Assembly (NCBI GenBank): GCA_029851415.1
Contig: CM056744.1
Coordinates: forward strand, 88,461,907 to 88,525,906
Length of the DNA: 64,000 nt
Source: Eretmocerus hayati
Lineage: Eukaryota; Arthropoda; Insecta; Hymenoptera; Aphelinidae
Direction of reading: 5' to 3'
Shown in pieces: positions 1 through 11,609 of this stretch; within the stretch, counting starts at the first letter, position 1; every line of letters begins with the position of its first letter. The translations under genes were made by a program, and so were the position numbers. Under the pieces are notes generated by a model, which did no database searches, was not told the DNA's origin, and saw only the letters and a program-made list of their open reading frames with translations.

Positions 1-2600
1 GAATTATGCACATTCGATATCAAAGGCGAATCTACCCTCATAACGATGGTAATGCGATCGCATCAGTAAACCATCTCCTCTCATTCGTGTCGCGTTTCAA
101 ACGAGAATGCGTAGCTTTGATCTCTATTCAACCGTATCATTTCGATTCTGAAACAGCCCTAATCTGCGTTGAAGGCTCTACTTTAACAGATTTATGGCAA
201 AAATTTTGAGTGCCATATGATGTACAATTTCGACCCAATCTACAATAAATGATGAGGTACCTTTTTCTATGTATTTACTCCGTATTTGATTAGTTGTCTT
301 TGAAGAATGCACATTGACGTACCAACAATCATGATCCACCTTACTGTGTCATTGTTTATGATGGGCACCCTATTCAAGGCATCCTGGCTTATGGAACTCT
401 AAACTCTTCTAAAAAGTTCCATCAATAAGAGAATATGCATATAATCTATCGTGGTTTCCGCCAGGAAAGAATTGTTACATTCCGCTTCAACAAAATCCAA
501 GACCGACCAACATCTCTGAGAATCTCACACCTCTATCATAAAATATTCAACCGTATACTTTAGGAACTAGTATGTCATATCGATGAAATATACTCGCGAA
601 GAAACAGGAAAATGAAATAGTCAGAACGCAGAAGTTTTCGCACTTTAAAATTCATATCGCAGCAGGCATATATATATACAAGAGCGAAGGGTTTCACTTT
701 CCGCCAGACTCGTAAAAAAAAAGTGCCAAGGTCCACCGGTGCGCATTATTTTGACGGCCCCTTGCGCCTCTTATTTTTCAGTTCCAAGGCGCAAAACTTT
801 TGCCACCATAAGGCTTTCCATACAACGCTATACGAGCTTGCAGTCGGGAAGGAAAGGAAAAATACAGCCTCGAGTAGAATCTGCGAACCTTTTTTGTAGG
901 TAGACTGCTTACTTGTGTATTGGTTCACACAGAGGGAGGAGAATTTGCAGGAATATTCACACATCTCTCGCTGAGGTTGTACAATGCTTGTTTTATCAGG
1001 GACCAGTGGAAGGCTATTCGAAGAACTTCACTACAGAACTGTTTCGGGTGAATTGCAAAGAAGTGAGAAGATTCTTAATCAAGACACTCTCCGTGAATGG
1101 GTGGAAGTGGGACAAAAAAGCGTACATGGACCTAATAACGATGATCTGGCAGTTAACAAATAGTTTCATACCTATCTACCTCTGAGTTTTTTTCGGGTCT
1201 TATCTTTTGTCTTAGAAGCTGTTGGGCTGTTTTTGTTTCGTTATATTCTTGCCAATGATAAGATTTGCGATGAGATGTGAAATTTCCAACAATTTTAGTA
1301 TCGCACCCCGTCAAGTTTTGTTTTGGAGTAATCACAAGCTTTTCACCGTCATTATTAGACTGCAGTTGACTTTTGAGCTTCAAAAAAGATTAATTCATGC
1401 ACGTCAAAACTGAACTCTGTTCCGGGAACCAGCGAACAGGATTCTTCTATACTATGTGAAAATGAAACAACCCAGTACCTTTGCACAGTCTCTTTCTGTG
1501 AGACATTGAGCTCAGTCAACATTTTTGGGCTCACGGGAACACGAGCCATTTGAGTTTACGGAGTGAGTGAGGCTTAACGCTCAATCATTTCTATGAACAC
1601 TAAAGAACACCAAAGTGAGAAATTTCACTTGGATAGATTGATTCTGAAAGGCTCAAAAATCGGTCAATACCGATAAATGAGTATTCAGAATGGACAAAAA
1701 TCATTGAGCAATTTTGAGTTCAAAATTCCAACAGCATCAATCGCCCTAATCACTCAATCACAACTATAAAATTGCTACAACTAACCAACTCACTTCTATA
1801 CAATCCGACATACCTCAATTAGTTGAAGTACCTCGCCCATTCTTCCCATTCTAAAACACAAACAGAGCGCAAAGTTGATAATATAACGCACATTCAAAGT
1901 TCAAAGTACATCTCGATGGTACTTCAAAGTGCAACACAGCGTTTCGATTGTACCGCGGACTGCAAGAGCAAAATCTCCTGGCTTGTTGCACGCAAAATAC
2001 GTGAAACAGTGTCACTAATTCGCAGGGTCTGGTACGCTCTCTGCGCCCTGGATGGAATAACGAGAGCAAACGAGAGAAGGACTTGGGTGAGGTAGTTACG
2101 CACCGACGACCAGACGGCTCGGTATGTGACTCTCCACGTAATTACACGTGCGCGAGTTAACAGTGGCGTTGTCAACTGGCAAAGCGAGAGAACAGAAGAG
2201 CTCGTACAGAATCAGGATGGAATTGCTCTGTTATTTTGCCGAGCTACGAGTTAGTTCAGGATTCGCGAGAAACGAGCAACGCTCTTGTAGCACACCAATA
2301 TGATGTGATTCCCAACATTTTGCTGTATGCAATTTATTCGGGCTCTTTTTCTCGTTCTTTATACAAACTTATGAAGAGAGGATAGGATTCAAGTTTCTAC
2401 TGTAGTAACGCTGGAAAGAAGAACAAACGTTTCAGGGATCCCGATAGGCCTCTCAAGTACTTGACGCTAGTTCTAGAATACCCACCGTCTGTTATCTGTC
2501 GTCCATCATCCACCGCGATCTATCAAAATGTAGACAAATAATGCGACACGATACAGTTCTGACGTTGTGATCGACGATTTTTCTTGGTGACTCCAACCAT
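1..2600. other. Left flank, no recognised gene
   Basis: I recognise no gene here. Short open frames exist, for example 6-209 (+, open to the left window edge) and 913-1185 (+), but neither shows a known motif. A TATATATA run lies near 668-677. A copy of the GTC/CATC-type word that forms the arrays at 3.4 and 6.7 kb appears alone near 2,485-2,515. The 1,560-1,830 stretch is rich in short TGAGT/ACTCA-type inverted words but has no clear element ends. Confidence 0.5.
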
Positions 2601-2701
2601 TCATGAATTGAACGCATTGTTATGACCCATGACTGTCATCATGGAAACTATGCGTCAACTTCAGAGTTCTCGACACTGCAGACGACATCAATCATAAAGT
2701 T

Positions 2702-3045
2702 GTGGATGATGATGAGAGTAGCTCGTCAGATTTGGAAGAATGTGAGAGTCTTCTTGATTCTCAAAAAAAAAAAAAATCGTGCAGAAACTGTATTATCTGT
2801 TATTATCAGTTGCTCAATCACTACAATCTCTTAACTGGCGCTTTCCCTAATCTGGGCGCGGCGTACAAGTATGCACTGACCTTGTCTTTCACTCAAGTTT
2901 CATGTGAGAGATCTTTGAGTTTGCTCAAATTCATTAAGAATCGTTTAAGGAGTGGTATGAGAAATGTAAAGCTCCAGCTTTCACGCTCATGAGCTCGAAA
3001 AAGGATCTTCTGATGAGTATAAGACCTGAAGAGCCATTGATTTGA
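2702..3045 (+). pseudogene. hAT-family transposase, C-terminal dimerisation region (fragment)
   Basis: The reading frame from 2702 encodes about 96 residues whose second half matches the hAT C-terminal dimerisation domain: a PNLGAAYKYALTL stretch, then VSCERSLSLLKFIKNRLRS, the hallmark SCER(S/F)FS...K..K..LRS block. This domain joins transposase monomers; the catalytic RNase H-like part would lie upstream and is not seen. The frame shown stops at about 2992, but the neighbouring frame from about 2971 continues the family consensus (TLMSSKKDLLMSIRPEE, stop at 3045), so a frameshift lies just before 2971. A poly-A run at 2762-2776, inside the frame, is also out of keeping with a functional gene. 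I see no terminal inverted repeats or 8-bp target duplication nearby. This is a dead remnant. The family call rests on motif recognition alone. Confidence 0.82.
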
Positions 3046-3360
3046 TGTCAAAAACAAGCAACACATTTCGTTCCATGTTCCACGCGTGAATAAATATAAG
3101 AATATGATACAATGAATTAATTCCACAGGTAGATTTACTTTTTTTTCACAGTGCGTCAATACTTGGAAAATACGCCTCACAATGGCTATACGGTGTTGAC
3201 AATCAAAGGCGAGGACTTTTTCCAGGTTCTCAATAGTGCCGGCCCGGTTTCGCAGGCCGTTATCTCTGTCCGACCCTGATCACTGACGATTGCCCTTGAC
3301 GGAGTGAACTGCGTCGTGTTATTTTTACCGACATCTTACACATTTTTTCAACATCTGTAT
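3046..3360. other. Spacer after hAT fragment
   Basis: No gene is seen. This may be the 3' flank of the hAT copy, but no terminal inverted repeat could be identified. Confidence 0.4.
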
Positions 3361-3990
3361 TCCATCGTCGTCCACTATCTGTCATTCTTCATCTTCCGCG
3401 GTTTACTGGTAGTGGTATGTTGCCTATCATCCATCATCCACCGGCTGCCGTTCGCCGTTCATCGTTCATAATTCGTCGTCCGCCATCCGCCGTTTGTTGT
3501 CCGGTATCATCTTTCGTCTGCCTTCTTTTGTTTGTCGTCTGCTACATGTCATTCATCGTCTGTTGTTCATTCTCCGTCGTTTATCGTTTGTCATCTGTCA
3601 TTTGCCGTCCATCATTCGTTGTCTTTTGTCCCTCGTTCGTCATCTATTGCCTAGCATCTATCGTCCATCTTCCGTGTCTTGGATCTTCAGTTTCTTCACT
3701 TCTGCCGTTGATCTTCCATCTTTCTTTGTCCATCCACCATCATCGGTCGATTGTCATCTGCCGTCCATTGTCCGTTGTCTTTTGCACGCCCGTTTCCGTT
3801 TGTCCGTTGTTGGCGGCCGTCATTGATTGTTCATCGTGTGTTGTTTTCTGTTCGCCACTTGTTGTTTGTCGTCAATCGGTCTTTCTTTTGATGGACGTCT
3901 GCCGCATGGCATTCGTCGTCTATACCCGATGCCTTTCTTCCATTGTTTATCATTCATCGTCCATCATTCGTCGTGTACACGTGACGGTAG
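3361..3990. repeat. Degenerate GTC/CATC-rich tandem array, left part
   Basis: About 600 bp are built from endlessly varied words such as CGTCGTCCATCATC, TTTGTCGTCTGC and CCATCATTCGTC. The period is roughly 13-15 bp and decayed. It yields long artificial open frames (3417-4064 and 3494-3826) made of Ser/Val/Cys/Arg-rich repeats, which are not genes. The same word style resumes at about 6701 on the other side of the R1-clade retrotransposon, so the element probably landed inside or beside this array. Confidence 0.75.
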
Positions 3991-4280
3991 TTGATTCTTT
4001 CCGAATAGGGAAACCAGATCCTCACAGTTTCGTCGCTCTCATGCGATGTAGACCTTTTACGTAAACTTGCGTGGTGCTCGAACCACCCTCTTATCATCTA
4101 CTTGTTCGTCAACCAATAGGTTACATTTTCCTGCGATTGTACAGGTGTGAATTTAGTCATAACTGGAATCATATTAAAGAGAAGAGAGAAGTCTGAGATG
4201 TAGTCAGAAGAGACGATATTTTGAGGTTAGAACTCTATAAGTATGATCGCCACTCCAAACGCTCGGACCTTTCTCTCTCT
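3991..4280. other. Non-repetitive stretch between array and retrotransposon tail
   Basis: About 290 bp are not array-like and have no gene. The stretch ends in a CTCTCTCT run directly before the poly-T tract that marks the retrotransposon's 3' end. Confidence 0.4.
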
Positions 4281-6700
4281 TTTTTTTTTTTTTTTTTTTT
4301 TAAGGTGGTTAGAGGGCAAAATCTGCCTCAAGATCCTTCGGATCCGTCCCCAGACACCGGGCTGGTTCAGCTTACGCGGACTACGCATAGCCCACGCAGG
4401 CCATACCAGGCGGGACACGGGCCCGGCCGTGTAATATCCCTCTCCCCTTGGTGTCCGATACCTAGGGCATCGGGCAATCAAGAAGGAGATCCACCTGCAT
4501 CTGCCATCTCATCCCGGAACCGCGTGAGCATTACTTCAGGATGAGCGGCATGTCTCGCGCTCGATTGCGAGCGTTCCTCTTCTCCATCTTCTCTCTTCGG
4601 CCACTTGTCGGCATCTTCTATCTTCATTCTTCGTTGTTCCCTCTCTTTCTTCTTTCTTCCCTCTTCTTTCTTCTTTCTCCCCTCTTCAGGGCATCATATT
4701 CCTCCTGGAATCATTTGGGCCTCTTCTGTATTCATTGGCAGACTCACTGTAATTCGCCGGCATCGAGGCGCCTCACTTCCCTCTCTTTCTCCTCCTTGCG
4801 GGTCATCACCAGCCTGATGTATCCGGTGACTCTATCCCATGTCTCCTGGTTGCGGAGCAAGTACGGGACGAGATTCTCAGGTGTTAGTTGAGCACCCAGC
4901 CATCTATCCAGCTCGGCGTGCTCTCTCCGGGTGTCGCTGCACTTGAACAGGGCATGTTCGGCGTCATCCCATTCGTTCCCGCATGACTGACATGCTGGGG
5001 TCGTCCTCTTCTTGAACCTGGTTAGATAGGAGCCGAAGCAACCATGATCGCTCAGTGCCTGAGTCGTCCAGTAGTCCATCTCTCCGTGGGAAAGTTCCGC
5101 CCACTCGGCTATTTCACGGATCAACCGGTGCGTCCATCTGCCATTCGCGAATGGCGAGTCCCACTCAGTTTGCCACTGTTCGAGGGTGGTTTCCTTATCG
5201 TTGTCGCGGATGATCTCCTTCATCGTCGGAGTGAGTACTCGTTCGGCTCTGATCACTTTCTGGCGGTCCCAGATCCTCACTCGCTCCGCGACGAGCAAGT
5301 GGATGAGCGGAGTACTCGCCAATACGTGAGCCTCATCTCCTGACACGGTGCGGTAGGCACGGATACTCCTCAGGGCCTCTTCGATGGACAAGCCCCATTC
5401 TCTTCTCGATGATGTTATTCTCTACTCTCTTTCCCCATACGGGTGCACCGTACAGCATGATGGAGGTGGTGACGGTGTTGAGAAGTGCGCGCCTCTTTTC
5501 CGTGGGTCCTCCGATATTCGGCATGAGCCGCTGGAGCATCGCACCGACCCTGCTCGCCTTCTGGGCGGCTCCCTGGATGTGCTTTTTGAACGACCACTTG
5601 TCGTGGAGCCATACACCGAGGTATTTCAGCTCCGTGGAATCTCTTGCCCGTTGATATAAAACCGGGGTAAGTCGAACTTCCTACGCCTTGTGACCACGAT
5701 TGCTTCGCACTTCTTGACAGCGAGCTCCAGAAGCCTGCTAATCATCCACTCGTAGACTCGGGCCAGCGCTTCGTTCGCGCGTCTACCTAAGAGTTCCTCC
5801 TTGTCAGCCCATACTATGAGTCCCGCGTCGTCCGCAAAAGCCACTATTATCACTCCTTCTGACAGTTCGATAGACAGTAAGCTGTTGTACTGGGTGTTCC
5901 AGTTGAACGGCCCGGAAACCGATCCCTGTCCGATTCCGGCGGACAGTACCCGAATCTCTTGTCCCTCGTCGGTGTCGTACACGAGGGTCCTGTTCCGCAG
6001 GTAGTCACTCGTGACGGCTAGTAGATAGGGGGGCACTTTACCTGCTTGAGATTGATAAACTCGCTCCCAGCTCGCGCAGTTGAATGCGTTCTTTATGTCC
6101 AACGCAATGATGGCACAGAATCCTCCTCTTCCTTGGTATGGGTTCCCTACCGATGCTTGAACCCGTTCTTGGACCACCTCGATCGCGTGAACAGTGCTCC
6201 GTCCCTTCCGGAACCCGAACTGCATTGGTGATAGCCCACCACCTTCTTCGTAGGCTTTCTCCAACCTGTTGAGTACCATCCTCTCGTACATTTTCCCGAT
6301 ATTGTCGAGCATGCTGAGAGGGCGTTGACCTCCTTGACCCTTAGGTATCAGGACCAGCTTTTGGCGTTTCCACTTGTCCGGGAAAATTCCCGCGCTCAGA
6401 CAGATGTTGAAGAGGTCGAGGAGTAAATCTGGCTTGTATTTGAAGACCAGTTTCAGAGCCTCGTTTGGAATGCCGTCCAGGCCAGGGGCCTTGCCGTTCG
6501 GCAGCCTCTTCGCCACTATGAGTAGCTCTTGCATAGTGAAGAGCGGGATGGGGTCTTCGCTCTCCGTAGGGAATGTAACTCTGGGCCCTCCTGCTGGGAA
6601 GAGGTCTTCCACGATGTTGCGCAATGTTGCTGCATCGGTCGGTGCTGGGTTGCCCTCCGGGGTCGGACCTCTGACATGACCACGCGATATGGCGTGCCCC
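4281..6700 (-). mobile_element. R1-clade non-LTR retrotransposon, 5'-truncated and frameshifted
   Basis: Read on the minus strand, this is the 3' part of an R1-clade (R1/TRAS/SART/Waldo group) retrotransposon: reverse transcriptase, thumb, C-terminal CCHC knuckle, a 3' UTR of about 440 bp that includes a CTT/TCC-rich stretch on the plus strand, and a poly-A tail (plus-strand poly-T, about 4281-4302). ORF1 and the endonuclease domain are absent. The 5' break is at about 6,690-6,705, where the sequence drops straight into the GTC/CATC array. 5' truncation is the usual product of incomplete target-primed reverse transcription. No clear target-site duplication was found. The flanks do not show rDNA or TTAGG telomeric repeats, the targets of R1 and TRAS/SART. 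Confidence 0.85.
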
Positions 6701-6705
6701 ATCAT
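4744..6705 (-). pseudogene. R1-clade reverse transcriptase (ORF2 fragment, two frameshifts)
   Basis: Coding runs from 6705 down to 4744 in three frame segments. Segment one (6705-5626) holds the RT core: NGKAPGLDGIPNEALK, then RPLSMLDNIGKMYERM, QFGFRKGRSTVHAI, ALDIKNAFNCASW, a GQGSVSGP box and the catalytic AFADD near residue 293. A frameshift at about 5,628 leads into TELKYLGVWLHDKW and LMPNIGGPTEKRRALLNTV, the conserved region after the RT. A second frameshift at about 5,385-5,390 leads to the C-terminus (5391-4744) with DHGCFGSYLTRF and the knuckle CQSCGN...AEHALFKC, typical of R1-clade ORF2. The original protein would copy the element's RNA at a nicked target. The upstream apurinic-like endonuclease is missing. 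With two frameshifts and a missing 5' half it cannot be active. The clade call is confident; the exact family is not. Confidence 0.9.
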
Positions 6706-7010
6706 CTGTCAGACTATTGTCCGTTGTTTTTCGTCCGTCTTGTTTGTCGCTTGTCATCCATTGTTCATAATCCTTGGATTTCTGTTCGATGTTTGTTTAC
6801 CGTCTGCCTCCATGAGTCCTCCTTCCATTCATTCCGTTCGTCGTCCTTTGTCTGCCGTTTGTGACCCATCTTTTGTCGCCACCGTTCTTCTTTTTCGTTT
6901 GTCGTTGACCACCTGTCGTCTAGCGTCTTTGGTTCATCATTTGTCGGTCATCCGTCGTTCGAACGATCGTGGTTCATCGACTGATGGAAATCTTCCGTTT
7001 TCCGTCGTTC
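6701..7010. repeat. Degenerate GTC/CATC-rich array, right part
   Basis: The sequence returns to words like GTCCGTTGTTTTTCGTCCGTC and TTGTCGCTTGTCATCC, the same style as 3361-3990. It is most simply the continuation of one array split by the retrotransposon. Its open frames (for example 6689-7060) are repeat artefacts. Confidence 0.7.
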
Positions 7011-7018
7011 GTCAGCTG

Positions 7019-7166
7019 CTCTCTCAACATGAACAGCTATTTCAGCTGATTTGCGGCTAACATGGACGGATTTTCACTGGAAATCAGCTACAATAGGTGA
7101 AAATCAGTTGAAGTAGCTGATTCTTAGTCGAAATCCATTTGTGTTAGCTGATTTATGTTCAGAGAG
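7019..7166. mobile_element. Short palindromic MITE-like element
   Basis: A 148-bp imperfect palindrome: CTCTCTCAACATGAA at the left matches the reverse complement of TTATGTTCAGAGAG at the right, and AGCTGATT-type words repeat inside both arms. No transposase or certain target duplication is seen. It could be a small non-autonomous DNA transposon or simply a secondary-structure-prone sequence. Confidence 0.5.
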
Positions 7167-7169
7167 TGT

Positions 7170-8930
7170 TTTCCGGCCGTAGCATCGTTAGTAATCTGCT
7201 ATAGAAATACGTTCATCTGGATGGGAAAACATGGTAAATCATCTGTACTCACGTACCAATATCAATAGAGGATGTATACTCATTCGCATCATTCGGCGGT
7301 TGGAAATGTCTTTGGGCCTAGCACTGGATTGAAGGAGCGCATTTACTGAAAGAAGTGGTGGTGCATGAGTAGAGTAATATTGCGTGCGAATGAAGCGATA
7401 CTTGTGATTTATCTGCGGAGGATTACGAAAAAACTTTTCCAGTTGCCAGCTAAAAAAAGACAGCATCGGAATCCAATGCGACAGATTCGCTCGCACTCGC
7501 CCGCCTAGATTTGGCTCGGGCTCGCTTCCGTGAGACAATCTATCTCCGCAATGCTGTGCGAAGCAATCCTGGTAGTAGCGGTCTCGCATCTCTTGGAATG
7601 CAGATTGCGCTCTTTTTTGAGTGCGATAATACTCTATGCTCCAACTTTGCTACTCTGCTACTTTTTATTGAAATTCGAAGAATTAATTAACTGCTTCCTC
7701 GTTCAATTGCGTTTTTCTATCAAAAGAAGGTTCGAGTACCTTATTGAAAATAAACATGGAGAGGAGTAGAGTTACAATAATCCTGCTAGTTCATACAAGG
7801 AATGCGGAAGTATGACGATCTGCAAGATTGTGACAGGCAGGAAAAACTCCTTGGAATTATTCTCAGCACCCCAAATCTATTTTTTGTCGTGGGTCTTTCC
7901 AATGGTAACAAGTGACAGTTAGGTTCCTCATTCGTGAACAAGCTATCTGTCCGAAATTTTTCAATTCATGATTATCAATAAGTGGTTTGGAATCAAGTCG
8001 TAGCATTTCACGCATCTAGCAGTAATTACGCTTCCTCAGGCTGACGATTTTAACGAAAAGTTGAGGAAAATAAGCGCTTCCAAGTTTTCAGGACTTGATA
8101 CCATTTTCACTTGGATTTTAGCTCGTTTTTCAACGGAAGCTTCGATTTCTATTAAATGGAATTTGACCAGCCCATCAAGCTCCAAAACCGTTAGGACTAA
8201 GAACGATATTGACACCGATAGTTACGATTTTATGGTCGATTTGGAGTACGATACTATACCTACATGTGATATTTCGTTAATCAATCTCTCGAAAGAATGA
8301 CCAAATTCTCAAATATTTTTCTCCCCGTCATGAAATTGCCTACCCAGAGTAGATGATGAATTTCAAGATGAGCAAGAAAGTAAAACTACTCCGAGCCAAA
8401 GCTCCAGTGTTTGGACGGTGACTCTGAAAGATATTCCATACCTATTCAAACTTTTTCTCTCTATTCTTAAGTGGATGGATTCTCCCTCACAGCAATCGAT
8501 GACAGGCTTCTGTCCCTTGACTGGACTTGGACTGTAACCCCAGAGGAGAGAAGAACCACGTTTGTTCAAGTTCTTCACCACTGCGCGCATGCAAAAGCTC
8601 GAATACAGGAGTGCCAACATCGCTTTTCGTACACACACGCACACAAACACTCGTAGAAATCCAATGTTGGCACTGCAGTTGAGGGTCGCATACAACGCTC
8701 TGAATAGAGATAAAAGGTAGAGTGAGATAAAGATAGGAAAGGAGATGTGGGTCGGGGGCAGCAGAATGAAACTGAGAAGTCAGTAGGAGTACTGGAAAGA
8801 TATGCGAGTCTTTTGCGTATTTTTTACACGAGTGAGAATTTTTGCCTGAAACCGGGGGCTAGTCACTAGTTATATAGAACACCAGTATTTTATCAACATT
8901 CATGACGGGATTGGAGAAAAAATACTCTAG
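7170..8930. other. No recognised gene
   Basis: Short frames at 7239-7589 (-), 8061-8300 (+) and 8363-8695 (-) show no recognisable motif. A CA/ACAC microsatellite-like run lies at about 8,632-8,648. Nothing else stands out. Confidence 0.4.
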
Positions 8931-8933
8931 AGA

Positions 8934-10150
8934 GATTGATTGATTGATTGATTGATTGATGTCCTTTATTCGTCATAAGACAAAATATAACCCACATATT
9001 TTTACATATGTTCCATAATTCTAGACATAATTGAGTATTCAAAAATTCAAAAATAAAAAGAAAAGGTGTAAAATATATATAACACAAGCGATTTGGGGAG
9101 GACAGGTACATATCACAAATTGTGACTAGTCATTACAATTGCGAATTCGCGTATGTCTAAAATCTGAGAGCATGGGTTCACAAAAGAGAAAATATCACAG
9201 TTTGCTTCAGTCAGGTGACAGAAGGTCACGTAAAACTAATCGTAAGCTAAAAATAAGAACCCAAGCCTATCATAGATTAAAATAATGCTTCTTCTCCACA
9301 TCAATCTTCTGAGAGGTCAGTGTCATCAAGAGATCTTTTAAGGCCTCTTTAAACAACGATATCTTCCCCAGCTGCCGAAAGCCCGGAGGGAGAAAGTTCC
9401 ACAAATGAGCACACTGAACCTGGAATGATCGTCTTCCGTACTCAAGTCTCATATTGGGAACTTTGAGTACCCGCTCTTCTGTATCACCGCGTGCAGGGCG
9501 TTCGGATTGGCACCTGGTGAACATCGCAGCTAGGTAGCCAGGCTCTCCTAAATGCATGATCTTGTGCATTAACAGAGCTGCGAAGTACATTCTCCGCGAA
9601 TCAGTACGTAACCAACCCAAACGTTCCCTAAACGGGGTGATGTGCTCGTCTCTCCTAAGATCAAAAATGTACCTCACACATGAATTGCTTAGTCGCTGTA
9701 TCCGTTGCCGTTGTTCGTCCGTGGCGTCGAGGTACACGACTGTGCAGTAATCTAGATGCGGTTGAACCAATGACTCGACTAGGCAAATCCGGAGAGGTCT
9801 GGTGATACACGCCCTAAAAAACCGCAAACCGTATAGGGCTCTGTTAACTTTCTTAGTAACTTGGTCAATGTGCGGTTTCCACGTCAGTTCACTATCAAGT
9901 GTAACACCGAGACTCACAACCGTATCACTGAACGGGATGAAATTTCCATCCTGTATCTCAACCCCTGGCAAGTGCATTCTCTTCAGATCTTTGATATTCC
10001 TCTCAGAGCTGAAGTAGATTGCCTTGGTCTTGCCAGCGTTGAGACACAGGCCGGAACTCTTGGCCCATTCGGCAACTAGTCGTCCTATTTCACCCAGCCG
10101 AGCGATGCCCTCCCTGATTTTAGTTTCCTCGACTTGGAGATAAAGAGAGA
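8934..10150 (-). mobile_element. Second non-LTR retrotransposon (Jockey/CR1-like group), 5'-truncated, ATCA-repeat tail
   Basis: On the minus strand, reverse transcriptase C-terminal coding (10,140-9,270) is followed by a 3' UTR of about 300 bp, an AATAAAG polyadenylation-like signal (complement of 8963-8969) and a tail of tandem ATCA units (plus-strand TGAT repeats, about 8934-8960) instead of poly-A. The 5' side stops at a GA/CT microsatellite (10,144-10,169). Tandem-repeat tails are common in CR1/L2/I-type clades. A related tail with a different 5-bp unit is at 61,131. Confidence 0.82.
9270..10140 (-). pseudogene. Non-LTR reverse transcriptase C-terminal fragment
   Basis: About 290 residues remain open without a frameshift. 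The frame can be read on to 10,196, but those first residues (a SLSLSL run) come from the CT microsatellite. The sequence begins just after the catalytic YADD box would be expected: YLQVEETKIREGIARL, then LNAGKTKAIYFSS (the RT thumb-side motif), SLGVTLDSELTWKPHI, LVQPHLDYCTVVY, IQRLSNSCVRYIFDLRRDEH and a terminal LWNFLPPGFRQL. This order is the standard region between the RT palm and the C-terminus in Jockey/CR1/L2-type elements. The palm, endonuclease and ORF1 are missing, so the copy cannot move by itself. The open frame suggests a fairly recent insertion compared with the R1-clade copy. The exact clade cannot be fixed by eye. Confidence 0.85.
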
Positions 10151-10169
10151 GAGAAAGAGAGAGAGAGAT

Positions 10170-10735
10170 TTCGAAGAATCTTCTTATCCCTTTCAATTAT
10201 AAAGTAGCATCATTGCCTCACCCGCTACCACTCATCCGGCTTGTAAAGTTCTTGATAAGTCAGAGGCCCCTGAAATGTTTTGTAGTAGAATAATGATGAT
10301 TGTAAAATAATGATTGATAATCAATTCAAGGTGCCAGGAAGTAGTTTCTTATGCAAATCAATGAAATGATGTCACCTTGAACCGCACCAGGTAATAGATA
10401 TATTATTTTAGGAAATTCAGATTAACTGTTCTAAATTTTCGGAACGGCTGAGTTGGATCTACCGAAGTCCTGATTTATCAACACTGATATTCATAGTCGT
10501 TGGGAACCCGAGGGTTACTAGTAAATCCGCAGGTTCGGCGCTGTAGTTGGTAGTGCCAAAAAATGAATTGCAGTTCCTGCATCTACTTTGCATTATTTCA
10601 GTGCAATAGTGTAGTAGAATACCAGCCACTCGAAGTCACTTTTTGGCCACACCGACTACACCGCCTAGCCCGCGGATTGACATTAGCCCTCGGGTTACCA
10701 TCGACTGTGTATACCGGTGTGAAGAATTTTTTTCA
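10170..10735. other. No recognised gene
   Basis: A short frame (10563-10745, +) has no recognised domain. The stretch leads into the tandem arrays that follow. Confidence 0.4.
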
Positions 10736-11185
10736 CTCAATTTGACCTAACTACACCGAAAGAGACCGAACTAAACTCAATTAAACCGAACTAGATCGAA
10801 CTTGACCGAATTAGGCCGTATTAAGCCAAACTAGACCCAACTAGACCGAATTAGATCAAACTAGATCGAACTAGACCTAAGTGGACCGAATCAAACCTCC
10901 TTATCCATCAAACTTGACTGAATTAGATCGAGCTACACTGAACTAACCCTAATCACGCTGAACTAGACCGCATTAGACCAAATTAGTACGGTACTTCTTA
11001 TTTCAATCCCCATCCCTATCTCCATTCACATCCCAACCCACCCATCCACCTCTTCATCCACGCATCCACCTACTCCTCACTCATATACGGTCGTCTATTA
11101 CACCGAACTGGACCCAACTAAACCAAATTGGACCGAACTAGACCGAATGAGATTGAAGGTAGACCAAACTAGACCAGATTACGGC
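10736..11185. repeat. Tandem array of about 10-bp CTAGACCGAA-type units
   Basis: Many variants of a unit like CTAGACCGAA or TAGACCGAAC run from 10,736 to about 10,990 and again at 11,100-11,185. The gap at about 11,000-11,090 is filled by CATCCACC-type repeats. There is no coding. The degree of decay suggests an old minisatellite. Confidence 0.8.
11000..11092. repeat. CATCCACC-rich simple repeat
   Basis: This is a run of CATCCACCCATCCACC-style words. A similar pyrimidine-rich CCATC/CCACC stretch recurs at about 11,636-11,712, after the 7-bp array. Confidence 0.65.
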
Positions 11186-11269
11186 GGTATACGAGGTACT
11201 TAGCACAATAGATCAGCTGATTGGCTCAATAGATCAATTGATGGGTTGAGTAATCGGTAATCACCAATC

Positions 11270-11605
11270 ACCGATCACCAATGAAAAGTCAACAGACAAC
11301 TGTCAACAATCAACAGCCACCAGTCAACAGTCAACAGTCAACAATCAAACAGACAGCAATAAAAAGTCAACTATCATCAGTCAACAGTCAATAGTAAAAA
11401 AACTCACCGATCACCAATCAACAGTCAACAGACAACTGTCAACGACCAACAGTCAACAGTCAACGATCAACAGTCAACGGTCAACAGTGAAAAAATATCA
11501 GTCCACAATCAGCAGTTAGCAATCAACAGTCAACAATCATCAGTCAACAATCAACAGTCAGCAGTCAACAGTCAACAGTCAACAGTCGATAATCAACAGT
11601 GAATA
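11270..11605. repeat. Tandem array of 7-bp AGTCAAC/AATCAAC units
   Basis: Tandem copies of AGTCAAC, AATCAAC and close variants fill roughly 330 bp, interrupted near 11,390-11,410 by short unrelated words. This is a low-complexity microsatellite or minisatellite. Confidence 0.85.
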
Positions 11606-11609
11606 ATCA

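Noticed and set aside
3417..4064. 215-codon open frame
   Set aside because: It is produced by the GTC/CATC-rich array; the protein is a low-complexity repeat and an overlapping frame is equally long.
4281..6700. Telomere-specific TRAS/SART or rDNA-specific R1 insertion
   Set aside because: Neither TTAGG repeats nor recognisable 28S rDNA flank the element.
10736..11605. CRISPR-like array
   Set aside because: Units are 7-10 bp and contiguous, with no unique spacers of constant length; these are minisatellites in eukaryotic DNA.
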